Assembly (NCBI GenBank): GCA_002408385.1
Contig: DHSB01000215.1
Location: forward strand, 11,765-42,120
DNA: 30,356 bases
From: Myxococcales bacterium UBA5297
Lineage (GTDB): Bacteria; Myxococcota; Myxococcia; Myxococcales; UBA5297
Direction: 5' to 3'
A program made the position numbers and the translations under genes. Shown here one piece after another: positions 8,778-16,273 of the stretch. How positions within the stretch are numbered: the first letter of the stretch is position 1; the number at the start of each line of letters is the position of its first letter. The notes under the pieces are model-generated. The model was not told where the DNA came from. It saw nothing but the letters and a program-made list of their open reading frames with translations, and did not search any database.

Positions 8778-8872
8778 GCTGCGGCACATCGCGCCAGGGG
8801 AAGCCCCGGACTGTGGCCGGCCGACAGACGCCTCGTCTGGCCTGGGGCAGAGCCACTCCGGCTTTCGGTTCG

Positions 8873-8901
8873 TTGCCCGGCCGTAGGCGGTCGCGTAGCA
8901 T
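8873..8901 (+). promoter_or_regulatory. Probable sigma-70-type promoter of the hydrolase-pdxJ unit
   Basis: TTGCCC (8873-8878) and TAGCAT (8896-8901) are separated by exactly 17 nt. Transcription would begin about 8908, only some 6 nt before the ATG at 8914, and no Shine-Dalgarno sequence precedes that ATG. The transcript is therefore probably leaderless or nearly so. Confidence 0.5.
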
Positions 8902-8913
8902 ACGCGCCCTTCG

Positions 8914-9747
8914 ATGCCAGCGGTCGCCACCAGAGCAGCAACGATCGATGTGCGCGGGTGCCGGCTCCACTACCTCGAGCGCGGCAGCGGGCCCCCGGTG
9001 TTGCTCGTCCACGGCCTCGGGGCCGCGGCGCACGTGTGGGACGCGGTCGAGCTGCCGGGTCGAGCCGTCGCGGTCGACCTGCCGGGCTGCGGCGGTTCGC
9101 AGCCGCGCCACGATCCTCAAGGGCCGGCGATGCTCGCCGGGCTGCTCGCCGATTTCGCCGACGAGATGCTGGGGGACGAGCGCTTCGCGGTCGTCGGCCA
9201 CTCGCTCGGCTCGCTCGTCGCCGCCGAGCTCGCGCTGCTGAGGCCCGGGCGCGTTCGGGCCGCCGTTTTCATCGATCTCCCGCTGCGCGTGCCGGCTCTT
9301 GCGCGCCTGCCCGCCTTGCCGCTCGTCGGCGAGCTCGTCTTCGGCCTCTGGTCGCTCGGGCCGGTCAGCCGCGCCGCCATCCGGCTCTACCTCGGCTTTC
9401 TCTTCGGCGACCGGCGCAAGGTGACCGAGGCGACCGTCGAGGCCTATCTGCGCGCCGCGAGCTGCCCGGGCTACTTCCCGTCGGTGCTCGCCGGGCTGCG
9501 CGGCCTCGCCGGGTGGGACGGAGAGGAGCGCCTACGCTCGCTGCCGGTGCCCGTCGCCGTGATCTGGGGGACGAAGGATCCCATCTTCCCGCTCGCACTC
9601 GGGAGGCGGCTCGCGCAGTCGCTGCCCGGGGCGAGCTTCCATCCACTCGAAGGATGTGGTCACTCGCCTCCCGAGGAGGCGCCCGACGAGGTCTCGGCCA
9701 TCGTCGGCGCCTTCCTCGAGTCCGCGTCGCGACCCGCCTGCGCCTAG
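8914..9747 (+). CDS. Alpha/beta-fold hydrolase
   Basis: This 277-residue protein has the full alpha/beta hydrolase layout. The oxyanion-hole motif [10 protein letters not shown] lies at about residues 33-42, the nucleophile elbow GHSLGS places Ser97, GTKDPIFP supplies the acid Asp222, and [11 protein letters not shown] supplies His250. A helical cap with hydrophobic segments (about 125-165) sits between the nucleophile and the acid. The length and motifs fit the esterase / epoxide-hydrolase / MhpC-like group, but the substrate cannot be told from sequence. There is no signal peptide, so it is cytoplasmic. The ATG has no ribosome binding site, and a promoter ends only 12 nt upstream. It precedes pdxJ by 19 nt and is probably co-transcribed with it; no metabolic link to pyridoxal phosphate synthesis is known to me. 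Confidence 0.9.
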   Translation: MPAVATRAATIDVRGCRLHYLERGSGPPVLLVHGLGAAAHVWDAVELPGRAVAVDLPGCGGSQPRHDPQGPAMLAGLLADFADEMLGDERFAVVGHSLGSLVAAELALLRPGRVRAAVFIDLPLRVPALARLPALPLVGELVFGLWSLGPVSRAAIRLYLGFLFGDRRKVTEATVEAYLRAASCPGYFPSVLAGLRGLAGWDGEERLRSLPVPVAVIWGTKDPIFPLALGRRLAQSLPGASFHPLEGCGHSPPEEAPDEVSAIVGAFLESASRPACA

Positions 9748-9766
9748 AAAACCCGGAGGTTCCCCG

Positions 9767-10489
9767 ATGACCGCTCGTCTCGGCGTCAATGTCGATCACG
9801 TCGCCACTTTGCGTCAGGCCCGCCGCGGCAAGCAGCCGGACCCGCTCTTTGCCGCTGCCCTGGCCGAGCTGGGCGGCGCGGCGCAGATAACGGTGCACCT
9901 GCGCGAGGACCGCCGGCACATCCAGGATCGCGACCTGCGGATCATGCGCGACACGGTCAAGACGCTGCTCAACCTGGAGATGGCCGCCACCCAGGAGCTC
10001 GTGAAGATCGCCTACGAGACCCGCCCCGACGTTTCGACCTTGGTGCCCGAGCGGCGCGAGGAGCTGACGACCGAGGGCGGCCTCGATGTCATCGGTCAGC
10101 GCGACAACCTGCGCAAGGTGGTGCGCACGCTGCGCGACGCGGAGATCGAGGTGGCGCTGTTCATCGACCCGGATCTCGACCAGGTGCGCGCCTCCCACAA
10201 GCTCGACGCGGACCGCATCGAGCTGCACACCGGCCGCTACGCCGAGGCCCGAACCGGCCAGGAGCGCGAGGCCGAGCTGGCCCGCATCGTCGACTGCGCC
10301 AAGGCGGCGAAGAAGCTCGGCCTGTCGGTGGCCGCCGGCCACGGCCTCGACTACCAGAACGTGCAGGCCATCGCGCGCATCGCGGAGATCGAGGAGCTGA
10401 ACATCGGGCACTCGATCGTCGGCCGCGCGCTCTTCGTCGGGATGGAGCGGGCCGTGCGCGAGATGATCGAGCTGATGCGCATGGCCTGA
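9767..10489 (+). CDS. pdxJ: Pyridoxine 5'-phosphate synthase
   Basis: PdxJ condenses 1-deoxy-D-xylulose 5-phosphate with 3-amino-1-hydroxyacetone 1-phosphate to give pyridoxine 5'-phosphate, the last ring-forming step of the DXP-dependent vitamin B6 route. The 240-residue product matches the family length. The TIM-barrel landmarks are all present: [15 protein letters not shown] (5-19), [16 protein letters not shown] with His44, NLEMA with Glu71, the [10 protein letters not shown] loop with His192, and [10 protein letters not shown] with His215. ATG at 9767 follows GGAGG (9755-9759) by 7 nt. It lies 19 nt behind the hydrolase gene. In many Proteobacteria pdxJ is followed by acpS; here acpS is absent and nnrE/nnrD follows after a repeat-containing gap. 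Confidence 0.97.
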   Translation: MTARLGVNVDHVATLRQARRGKQPDPLFAAALAELGGAAQITVHLREDRRHIQDRDLRIMRDTVKTLLNLEMAATQELVKIAYETRPDVSTLVPERREELTTEGGLDVIGQRDNLRKVVRTLRDAEIEVALFIDPDLDQVRASHKLDADRIELHTGRYAEARTGQEREAELARIVDCAKAAKKLGLSVAAGHGLDYQNVQAIARIAEIEELNIGHSIVGRALFVGMERAVREMIELMRMA

Positions 10490-10824
10490 TGAGTTGGGAG
10501 TTGTGAGTTGGGAGTCGTGAGTGGGTGGCCCGAGCTCCGACCTGCTGCTCGGGACCGGCGGGCCTTGCTCCCCACTCGATACTCGGTGCAGGGAGCCCTG
10601 GCCAAGATGCGTCGACCCGCCGCAGTCCCGCTCGCCTCGAGCCCAGCTCTCGACGCCCCGGGGGCAGAGGGGGAGAGCCCCTCGACTCCGGTTTCGCGGG
10701 CTCGGCCTGCGCTCGGGATGGACCGGACTCGGGCTCTCGGTCTCGAGGAGAGTTGCGGGACTCTGCTCCCGCCCGGTCGGTCCACACTCAGGGTGACCGC
10801 TGGCGCCCTGCAAGGAGGGGATGG
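10490..10824. other. Spacer between pdxJ and the nnr gene
   Basis: About 335 bp without a gene. It begins one base after the pdxJ stop codon with the heptanucleotide array at 10491-10525. It then has CG-rich low-complexity sequence with several ctcgactccgg and cggactcggg phrases, and ends with the ACTCAGGGTGACCG phrase shared with other spacers (about 10779-10797). The AGGAGG at 10813-10818 belongs to the next gene. Confidence 0.5.
10491..10525 (+). repeat. Heptanucleotide tandem repeat (GAGTTGG type)
   Basis: Five consecutive 7-nt units with consensus GAGTTGG start one base after the pdxJ stop codon; variants are GAGTTGT, GAGTCGT and GAGTGGG. Related heptad-type sequence occurs in reverse orientation at 6431-6449, and GAGAGTC units occur at about 21202-21215. 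Confidence 0.75.
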
Positions 10825-12372
10825 ATGAAGCTCAGCACGCCGACGCGCATCGTCACCACCGAAGAGATGCGGCTGCTCGACCAGCTCACCGCGGCCGAGT
10901 TCGGGCTCCCCTCGCGCCTGCTCATGGAGAACGCCGGGGCGGCTGTCGCCCGCGAGGTGCGCCGCCGCCTGCGCCCGCCTCACAAGGCCGTGGTCGTCTG
11001 CGGTCCGGGCAACAACGGCGGCGACGGCCTGGTGGCGGCCCGGCACCTGGCGAACGCTGGGGGCAACGTCGAGGTGGTGCTCCTGACCGAGGCGCTCAAG
11101 GGCGACGCGTTGGCCAACCTCGAGGCCTACCGCAAGCTCGGCGGCGCGGCGCGGCTGCTCGACGAGTCCCAGGGACTGGGGACAGGCCGGGGCGACCTGG
11201 TGGTCGACGCGGTCTTCGGCATCGGCCTGTCGCGGCCGGCCGAGGGCAGGGCGCTCGCGGCGATAGAGCAGATCCGGGTCGCCCGCGAGCTCGGCGCCCG
11301 GGTGCTGGCGGTCGACCTGCCCTCGGGGCTCGACAGCGACAGCGGCCGGCCTTGCGGCCCGTGCGTCACGGCCGACTGCACCGTGACCTTCGGCTACATC
11401 AAGCGGGGCCTCGCGCTCGAGCCCGGGGCGAGCCTCGGCGGCGAATTGGTCATCGCCGACATCTCCATCCCGCGGCTCGCCGGGTCGCGCTTGCAGGGGC
11501 CGAAGGTCTTCCTGCTTCGCGAGGACGAGATCCGCGCCGTCCTCCCGCCGCGCGAGGCCTACGCGCACAAGGGCCAGTTCGGTCACGTCCTGGTGATCGC
11601 CGGCTCGCCCGGCAAGTCGGGCGCGGCGGCGATGGCCTGCGCGGCCGCGTTGCGCGGGGGCTGCGGCTTGGTGACGGTCGCGGCGCGGCCCAAGGAGACT
11701 GCCGCGGTGCAGGCCTTCATGCCGGAGATCATGGCCCACCCGCTGCCCGGGTCGGGGCCGCTCGGGCTCTCCGACCTACCGGCGCTGCTCGAGGCGAGCC
11801 AGGGCAAGAGCGTCATCGCCGCTGGCCCGGGCCTGTTGCGCGGGCCGGAGACGGGGCATCTGCTCGGACGGCTCCTCTTCGAGGCGAAGCTGCCGGCGGT
11901 GCTCGACGCCGACGCCCTCAACGCGCTCGCCGACAAGCTCGAGCTTTTGACGACGGCGACCGGCCCGCTCATCCTCACCCCGCATCCCGGCGAGATGGCG
12001 CGGCTGATCGGCAAGAGCGTCCGCGAGGTCCAGGAGGACCGAATCGGCGTCGCCCGGCGCTTCAGCGAGCAGTACCGGCTGACGGTGGTGCTCAAGGGCG
12101 CGCGCACGGTCATCGCCGACGTGGCCGGCGCGACCGCCATCAACCCGACCGGCAACCCCGGGATGGCCACCGCCGGCTCGGGCGATGTGCTCACCGGCCT
12201 GTGCGCGGCGCTGGCCGGCCAGGGGATGACGCCGGGCAGCGCGGCGTGCGCCGCGGTCTTCGTGCATGGGATGGCGGGCGATCGCGCCCGGCGCAAGCGC
12301 GGCAGTCTGGGCATCGTCGCCACCGACCTGCTCGAGGCGATGACGGAGGTGTGGGCGAAGTGGGCGCAGTGA
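10825..12372 (+). CDS. nnrE-nnrD fusion: Bifunctional NAD(P)HX epimerase / ADP-dependent NAD(P)HX dehydratase
   Basis: This enzyme repairs NADH and NADPH that have been hydrated by heat or by GAPDH. The N-terminal YjeF_N epimerase domain (about 8-225) has VVCGPGNNGGDG (57-68), DAVFGIG (128-134) and VDLPSGLDSDSG (163-174). The C-terminal ribokinase-like dehydratase domain (about 232-512) has AHKGQFGHVLVIAGSPGKSG (247-266), LDADALNAL (360-368), LTPHPGEMARL (384-394) and AGSGDVLTG with the likely catalytic Asp454. The 515-residue length fits the fused form. ATG at 10825 has AGGAGG 6 nt upstream; an ATG four bases earlier is out of frame. The gene overlaps tsaE by 4 nt, so translation is probably coupled, an arrangement common in bacteria. 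Confidence 0.95.
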   Translation: MKLSTPTRIVTTEEMRLLDQLTAAEFGLPSRLLMENAGAAVAREVRRRLRPPHKAVVVCGPGNNGGDGLVAARHLANAGGNVEVVLLTEALKGDALANLEAYRKLGGAARLLDESQGLGTGRGDLVVDAVFGIGLSRPAEGRALAAIEQIRVARELGARVLAVDLPSGLDSDSGRPCGPCVTADCTVTFGYIKRGLALEPGASLGGELVIADISIPRLAGSRLQGPKVFLLREDEIRAVLPPREAYAHKGQFGHVLVIAGSPGKSGAAAMACAAALRGGCGLVTVAARPKETAAVQAFMPEIMAHPLPGSGPLGLSDLPALLEASQGKSVIAAGPGLLRGPETGHLLGRLLFEAKLPAVLDADALNALADKLELLTTATGPLILTPHPGEMARLIGKSVREVQEDRIGVARRFSEQYRLTVVLKGARTVIADVAGATAINPTGNPGMATAGSGDVLTGLCAALAGQGMTPGSAACAAVFVHGMAGDRARRKRGSLGIVATDLLEAMTEVWAKWAQ

Positions 12373-12854
12373 GAGAAGAGCTGACCTTGAGGATCGATTC
12401 CCCGGAGGCGATGCGCCGGCTCGGCGAGCGGCTCGGCGAGCGGCTCGAGCCGGGCGACTTCGTCGGGCTGATAGGCGAGCTGGGCGCGGGCAAGACCGTC
12501 TTCGCCCGCGGGGTCGCCGAAGGCGCCGGGGTCGCGCCGAGCCAGGTGGCCAGCCCGAGCTTCGCCATCGTCTACACCTACCGAGGGCGCCTGCCGCTGC
12601 ACCACGCGGACTTCTTCCGGCTCGGCGACGAGGAGGAGCTCTACGCGACCGGCTTCTTCGACCTGCTCGGCGGCGAGGCGGCGACCCTCGTCGAGTGGCT
12701 CGACCGCATCCCCGAGGCCGCGCCCGGGGAGCACCTGCTCGTGCACATCGCGGGGGCGGGCGAAGAGGTCCGCGAGGTGCGGCTCGAGCCGAAGGGCGAG
12801 CGCCACGGGCGGCTCGCGCGCGAGCTGGTCGCCTCATTCGCCTCCAACGGTTAG
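12369..12854 (+). CDS. tsaE: tRNA threonylcarbamoyladenosine biosynthesis ATPase TsaE
   Basis: TsaE is the ATPase that works with TsaB and TsaD to install t6A37 on ANN-decoding tRNAs. The GTG start at 12369 overlaps the TGA of the upstream gene (GTGA). The 161-residue product has the usual length. The Walker A motif GELGAGKT is at 36-43, followed by SPSFAIVYTY (the switch-like region), HHADFFRLG (Walker-B-like segment with Asp) and VEWLDR. All are family signatures. The neighbouring TsaB and TsaD genes are not in the window. A hairpin with CCGCCCG/CGGGCGG arms lies just behind at 12863-12882, without a T-tract. Confidence 0.95.
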   Translation: MREELTLRIDSPEAMRRLGERLGERLEPGDFVGLIGELGAGKTVFARGVAEGAGVAPSQVASPSFAIVYTYRGRLPLHHADFFRLGDEEELYATGFFDLLGGEAATLVEWLDRIPEAAPGEHLLVHIAGAGEEVREVRLEPKGERHGRLARELVASFASNG

Positions 12855-12942
12855 AAGGTGGGCCGCCCGCGCGACCGGGCGGTTCGGACCCTACGGGTCG
12901 CCACCGGCGCGCCCGCTCTTGGGCGAGCCCAGGGTCGACAGG

Positions 12943-12960
12943 GGGCTGCTCTCGCAGCCC
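12943..12960 (+). other. Leader hairpin ahead of the DUF6178-like gene
   Basis: A 7-bp perfect stem GGGCTGC (12943-12949) and GCAGCCC (12954-12960) closes the tetraloop TCTC, followed by GAAAAAGAAA. It ends 27 nt before the ATG at 12988 and could influence translation or RNA stability. No known riboswitch is suggested. Confidence 0.35.
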
Positions 12961-12987
12961 GAAAAAGAAACGGAGCATCCGCAAGCC

Positions 12988-14724
12988 ATGGCTGAATCGA
13001 AGGACCTGACCAAGGGAAACGGCTCGAAAATCGCGACGCGCGAGCAGCTCCTGTCCGAACGCGCCGAGCTGAAGGCCGCGCTCGCCCGCGCGCCGAACGC
13101 GCGCGCGCGGCTCGACCTGATGATCTCCGCGCCGCACGCCGAGCTGATCGTGCCGACCCTGCCGGCCGAGGAGGTCTACTTCACGGTCAAGGAGCTGGGG
13201 ATGAACGACTCGCTCGAGCTCATCCACCTCGCCGGGCCCGACCAGTTCCGCAGCTTTGTCGACCTCGACGCCTGGAGGCGCGACCGCATCGACGTCCCCA
13301 CCGGGCTGCTCTGGCTGCGCGCGGCGGCCACCGACCACGACGACGAGCGGTTCCAGAAGAAGCTCGCGCGCCTCGACATCGAGGTGCTCGAGCTGCTGCT
13401 CAAGACGACGATGCACATCTGGGATTTGACCGAGGATCCCGACCCCGAGCCGAGCGGGCCGACCTACCCCTCGCCCGAGGGCCAGTATCTGGTCGAGTTC
13501 CTCGTCGAGGGCGCCGAGTACATCGGGGCCAAGCGTCTGCTCGACCAGCTCTACGCGGAGGATCCCTTCAAGGCCGCGCGCATGCTCGAGGCGATCCGTT
13601 GGGAGCTGCCGACCGAGCTCGAGGAGAGCGCGTACCGCTGGCGCAACGCCCGGCTCGCCGACCTCGGGTTTCCCGACCTGGCCGAGGCCCTCTCGTTCTT
13701 CGCCTACGTCGATCCGGACGCGGCGCTGCCGCTGCTCGAGAAGGCGCCCGCGGTGCCCGAAGGCTTCTTCCTCGCCCGCATCGCGCCGGCCGAGCGCTTC
13801 TTCGACCGCGTCGTGCAGCGCCTCGACGAGGAGGAGCGCGGCGTGCTCGAGCGGCAGCTCGTGACCCTGCTCAACGCGGTGATGGTGGCCGAGTCGGTGG
13901 AGCCGGGCGAGCTCGAGGAGGTCGAGCGCACTCTCCGCGAGGCCCGCGACACGCTCTCGCTCGGCCTCGAGCACGCCTCCCAGGGCGACCCGTCGCGCGC
14001 CGAGGCGCTGCTCGCGAGCGCGCCGCTCAAGCGCGTCTTTCAAATCGGCGTCAGCCTCGCGCTGAAGCAGAAGTTTCGCGTCGACCGGTTGCTGCGCTCG
14101 GGGCGCGCCGCGCTCCCAGGCTCGAAGGACGTGCCGCTGTTCGATCCGCCGGTGGGCGAGGCGCTCGTCGCCTTGCGGCGCAGGCGTCCGCTCTACAGCG
14201 AGGCGCTCGATCGCCCCGAGGAGCCGTCGGCTCCGATGCGCCCGGCCCGGGACCTCGAAGAGCTGGCGAAGCTGAGCGACGCGGTCGCCGAGGCCGAGCG
14301 GCTGGCCGACCTGATGGAGAAGCTCGGGTTCGACGCGAAGACCGCCGAGGGGTCGCTCGCCGCCGCGCATCCGGTCGAATCGCTCGCATTCCTGCGGTTC
14401 TCCGACCTCTACCTGTCCGCCGCCGCCCGAGAGCTCGCCGGCGAGAGCTTCGCTTTCGCGCCGCTGCCCGCCTCGCGCTTGGCCGACTTCGCGCGGCGCG
14501 CGCTGCAAGTCGAAGGCGGCGAGGCGACCTTGACGGCGGAGGCGCTCGAGGCCTTGCGGGCGCCGCTCGAGCGCGAGGCGTCCGCGCTGTCGTCCGAGCA
14601 TCGGCAGACGGCGGACCGCTTCGCCGCGCTCTGCGTTCGCAGGCTCACGGAAGAGGCCGGGGCGCCGTTCGCCGCTTCGGGCAAGCTCGATCCCGAGCTG
14701 GGGCTGCCGTTAGTCGTCGGTTGA
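12988..14724 (+). CDS. DUF6178-like protein
   Basis: ATG at 12988 gives 578 residues; a CGGAG purine motif lies 12 nt upstream. The protein is almost entirely helical and soluble, rich in Leu, Ala, Glu and Arg, with no signal peptide. The opening block (about 18-150) has a recurrent pattern of a helix ending in 'ALARAPN', then VPTLPAEEVYFTVKELG, then LELIHLAGPDQFRSFVDLDAWRRD. This is the layout I associate with DUF6178 proteins of deltaproteobacteria and Myxococcota. The middle part (180-330) has LLDQLYAEDPFKAARMLEA and LEESAYRWRNARLADLGF. The last third is acidic and helical, ending at Gly. The function of the family is unknown to me. It follows tsaE by 133 nt and may be read from the same transcript. 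Confidence 0.7.
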   Translation: MAESKDLTKGNGSKIATREQLLSERAELKAALARAPNARARLDLMISAPHAELIVPTLPAEEVYFTVKELGMNDSLELIHLAGPDQFRSFVDLDAWRRDRIDVPTGLLWLRAAATDHDDERFQKKLARLDIEVLELLLKTTMHIWDLTEDPDPEPSGPTYPSPEGQYLVEFLVEGAEYIGAKRLLDQLYAEDPFKAARMLEAIRWELPTELEESAYRWRNARLADLGFPDLAEALSFFAYVDPDAALPLLEKAPAVPEGFFLARIAPAERFFDRVVQRLDEEERGVLERQLVTLLNAVMVAESVEPGELEEVERTLREARDTLSLGLEHASQGDPSRAEALLASAPLKRVFQIGVSLALKQKFRVDRLLRSGRAALPGSKDVPLFDPPVGEALVALRRRRPLYSEALDRPEEPSAPMRPARDLEELAKLSDAVAEAERLADLMEKLGFDAKTAEGSLAAAHPVESLAFLRFSDLYLSAAARELAGESFAFAPLPASRLADFARRALQVEGGEATLTAEALEALRAPLEREASALSSEHRQTADRFAALCVRRLTEEAGAPFAASGKLDPELGLPLVVG

Positions 14725-14726
14725 CG

Positions 14727-14785
14727 ACCTCAGATCGCCGACCCGGGGGCGTCAACCTCGGATCGCCGACCTCGGACTTGCCGAT
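14727..14785 (+). repeat. Degenerate direct repeat after the DUF6178-like gene
   Basis: ACCTCAGATCGCCGAC (14727-14742) recurs as ACCTCGGATCGCCGAC (14755-14770), 28 nt apart, with one mismatch. Further ACCTCGG and GATCGG pieces follow. The spacing is four heptads, so this may be a decayed heptanucleotide array. Confidence 0.5.
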
Positions 14786-14839
14786 CGGATCGCGACCTTC
14801 GCGTCGACGTGGCCGGATTGCGAACCTTCCTGTCCACGC

Positions 14840-14940
14840 GCCCGCCGCGCGTGAAAGCCCCCTCCTGCACGGCGTGCCTACGATCCGAAGTGCCCGCCGC
14901 GGAGATCTCAGCGCGCCGACGGGGAGGGGGCTTCTACCGC
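14840..14940 (+). repeat. Family I imperfect palindrome, left copy beside the Rpn-like gene
   Basis: The arms GTGAAAGCCCCCTCC (14851-14865) and GGAGGGGGCTTCTAC (14923-14937) are near-perfect inverse complements about 57 nt apart. Bases 14840-14877 match 15951-15988 at 37 of 38 positions in direct orientation. The middle contains TCTCAGCGCGCCG (14906-14918), which recurs exactly at 19164-19176. The stop codon of the Rpn-like gene (14934-14936) lies inside the right arm. Confidence 0.7.
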
Positions 14941-15851
14941 TTGCCTCGGCGCTTCGAGGGCTTGCCAGGAAGGCTGCGCAGCACCTCGGTCACCGCCTTC
15001 GGGTCGGAGGCGACGATGAGACGCTCGGCAACCTGCTGGAGCAGCGAGAGGTCTTCTATCTGCGAGACGCGCGCGGCTTCGGGCGGGAGCTCTTCGAGTC
15101 TTGCGCGCATCAGGGCGAGCAGGGTCTGCTGCATCGCCTGCGCGCCTCTCTTCTCGCCCTCCTTCAAGCCCTCCTCTCGGCTCACCTTTCGGATCAGCCT
15201 GTAGGTCGAGGACTCCATCACGAGCTCCTTTCGCCGCACCATCGCCCATAAATCTTCGGCTTCGATACTCTCTCCCGCCACCTCGAACCAGACGCCGAGC
15301 AGCTCGCTGCCGAGGTGCTCGGCGTCTAGCCGCTCGAGCTGGCGACAGGCCCTCTCGACGTGGGCCGATCCGGCGCCGCCGAGCCAAGCCGCCAGCGCCC
15401 AGAGCCCCGGCGCGGGCCGCGCGAGGATCTTTTCGACCGGCACCCGCCACAGGCAGACGGTTTCGCACCGGAAGCAGACCTCGGTGCCGCCGACAGCGAT
15501 CCGGAAGCCGTCCTGGGGCCGCCGCCCTTCACTGCCCGGGGTCAGGTAGAAGATCACCGTCCGCAGCGGCTGTCGCAGGCGCGCCTCCGCGTAGACCCAG
15601 TGCTCGAAGCTGCGCTTCGCCGAGTCGCTGCGCGGCTGCTTTTCGTATTCGAGGTGGAACCAAGCCTTGCCGCTCGGCTCCTCCACCTCTAGGAGCCCGT
15701 CGAGCAACCGGCTCTGCCGTACCCGCTCGAGCTCCTTGTCCAGCGCGCGCACCCGGGACCGGCCGGACCCGGACCCGCCCGGCACCATCCCGAGAAGATC
15801 GAACGGGCGCAGCCGCGCCACGAGCTTCAGAAGCCGGTCCCAACGCCCCAT
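14934..15851 (-). CDS. Rpn/PD-(D/E)XK nuclease-transposase-family-like protein
   Basis: The 305-residue product resembles the Rpn / PDDEXK_2 / DUF4351 group of predicted nucleases. After a short basic N-terminus, Asp51 in LLDGLLEV and HLEYEK (Glu68, Glu70, Lys71) match the spacing of a PD-(D/E)XK active site, followed by FEHWVYAEARLRQPLRTVIFYL, the usual hydrophobic strand after the core. Residues 135-210 include a VCLWRVP segment typical of the family's second half. The C-terminal tail (220-305) has EEGLKEGEKRG, the charged helix seen in Rpn proteins. Rpn proteins in Escherichia coli promote RecA-independent recombination. ATG at 15851 has no clear ribosome binding site. The TAG stop is inside a family I repeat, and a near-identical 38-bp repeat lies 100 bp beyond the start, so the gene is bracketed by direct repeats. 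Confidence 0.7.
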   Translation of the reverse strand: MGRWDRLLKLVARLRPFDLLGMVPGGSGSGRSRVRALDKELERVRQSRLLDGLLEVEEPSGKAWFHLEYEKQPRSDSAKRSFEHWVYAEARLRQPLRTVIFYLTPGSEGRRPQDGFRIAVGGTEVCFRCETVCLWRVPVEKILARPAPGLWALAAWLGGAGSAHVERACRQLERLDAEHLGSELLGVWFEVAGESIEAEDLWAMVRRKELVMESSTYRLIRKVSREEGLKEGEKRGAQAMQQTLLALMRARLEELPPEAARVSQIEDLSLLQQVAERLIVASDPKAVTEVLRSLPGKPSKRRGKR

Positions 15852-15950
15852 GGCCAGGCGTTGTAGCAGACGGGGCTGACATCCGACCCGAGGGGTTGAG
15901 CCAAGCTGCCGAAATCACCGACAGAAATACTGGAGGATGGACGCGGCGCG

Positions 15951-15999
15951 GCCCGCCGCGCGTGGAAGCCCCCTCCTGCACGGCGTGCTGAGGGGGTTG
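15951..15999 (+). repeat. Family I palindrome, right copy
   Basis: The first 38 bases repeat 14840-14877 with one mismatch. Here the palindrome is compact: CCCCCTC (15969-15975) and GAGGGGG (15990-15996), with an inner GCAC/GTGC pair at 15978-15988. It may also act as a bidirectional transcription barrier, but no T-tract is present. Confidence 0.7.
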
Positions 16000-16031
16000 T
16001 TGATGCCCGGCAGATGGATGCGCGCCGCCGG

Positions 16032-16094
16032 GCATCTGCTCGATTCCTCGACGGGCGCATTGCTAATGCGCCCCTACCAACCTGCGACCGATCG
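16032..16094 (-). repeat. Family II palindromic repeat, copy 2
   Basis: Read on the minus strand, this block starts CGATCGGTCGCAGGTTGGTA, then carries the GGGGCGCAT-TAGCA-ATGCGCCC palindrome and ends GAGGAATCGAGCAGATGC. The plus-strand sequence at 21216-21277 is the same block with about 85% identity by eye. Confidence 0.75.
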
Positions 16095-16273
16095 CTTAGG
16101 CTCCGGTCAGCCGACTCTCGACTCGCGGCTCTTGCCCAAAGTTGGAAAGGCCTTTCCCAACCGACCCGAAACGCGGGAGCGCGCGCCGGGCGCGCTCAAC
16201 CTGCCTGCCCGTGCCAGAACCCGTGGCATGAGCGCTGCTACCTCTGGCCGCGAACCGGCACGAGAGGCGAGGG

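Larger units (their letters stand above)
8322..8913. other. Long spacer upstream of the hydrolase gene
   Basis: About 592 bp without a credible gene. At 8340-8361 is an 8-bp perfect hairpin (AGGCCGGC, loop TCGGGT, GCCGGCCT) lacking a T-tract; it may end the upstream transcript weakly. The second copy of the 23-nt dispersed motif is at 8755-8777. The promoter of the hydrolase gene is proposed at 8873-8901. Confidence 0.55.
15852..16273. other. Repeat-rich spacer upstream of the glycan genes
   Basis: The 422-bp gap between the divergent Rpn-like and ligase genes holds the right-hand family I copy (15951-15999) and a family II copy (16032-16094), followed by GACTCTC-type heptads near 16122-16135. 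No clear promoter for either gene was found, and no coding region is evident. Confidence 0.55.

Noticed and set aside
10821..10824. ATG at 10821 as the start of the nnr gene
   Set aside because: It is in a different frame, giving an Arg/Gly-rich shadow protein. The in-frame ATG at 10825 has ideal spacing from AGGAGG.
12863..12882. Terminator between tsaE and the DUF6178-like gene
   Set aside because: The 7-bp GC stem has no T-tract, so read-through into the next gene cannot be excluded.
11776..14601. Open antisense frame of 941 codons opposite nnrE/nnrD, tsaE and the DUF6178-like gene
   Set aside because: It shadows genes with diagnostic motifs, and its composition is Arg/Leu/Gly-rich without domain patterns.
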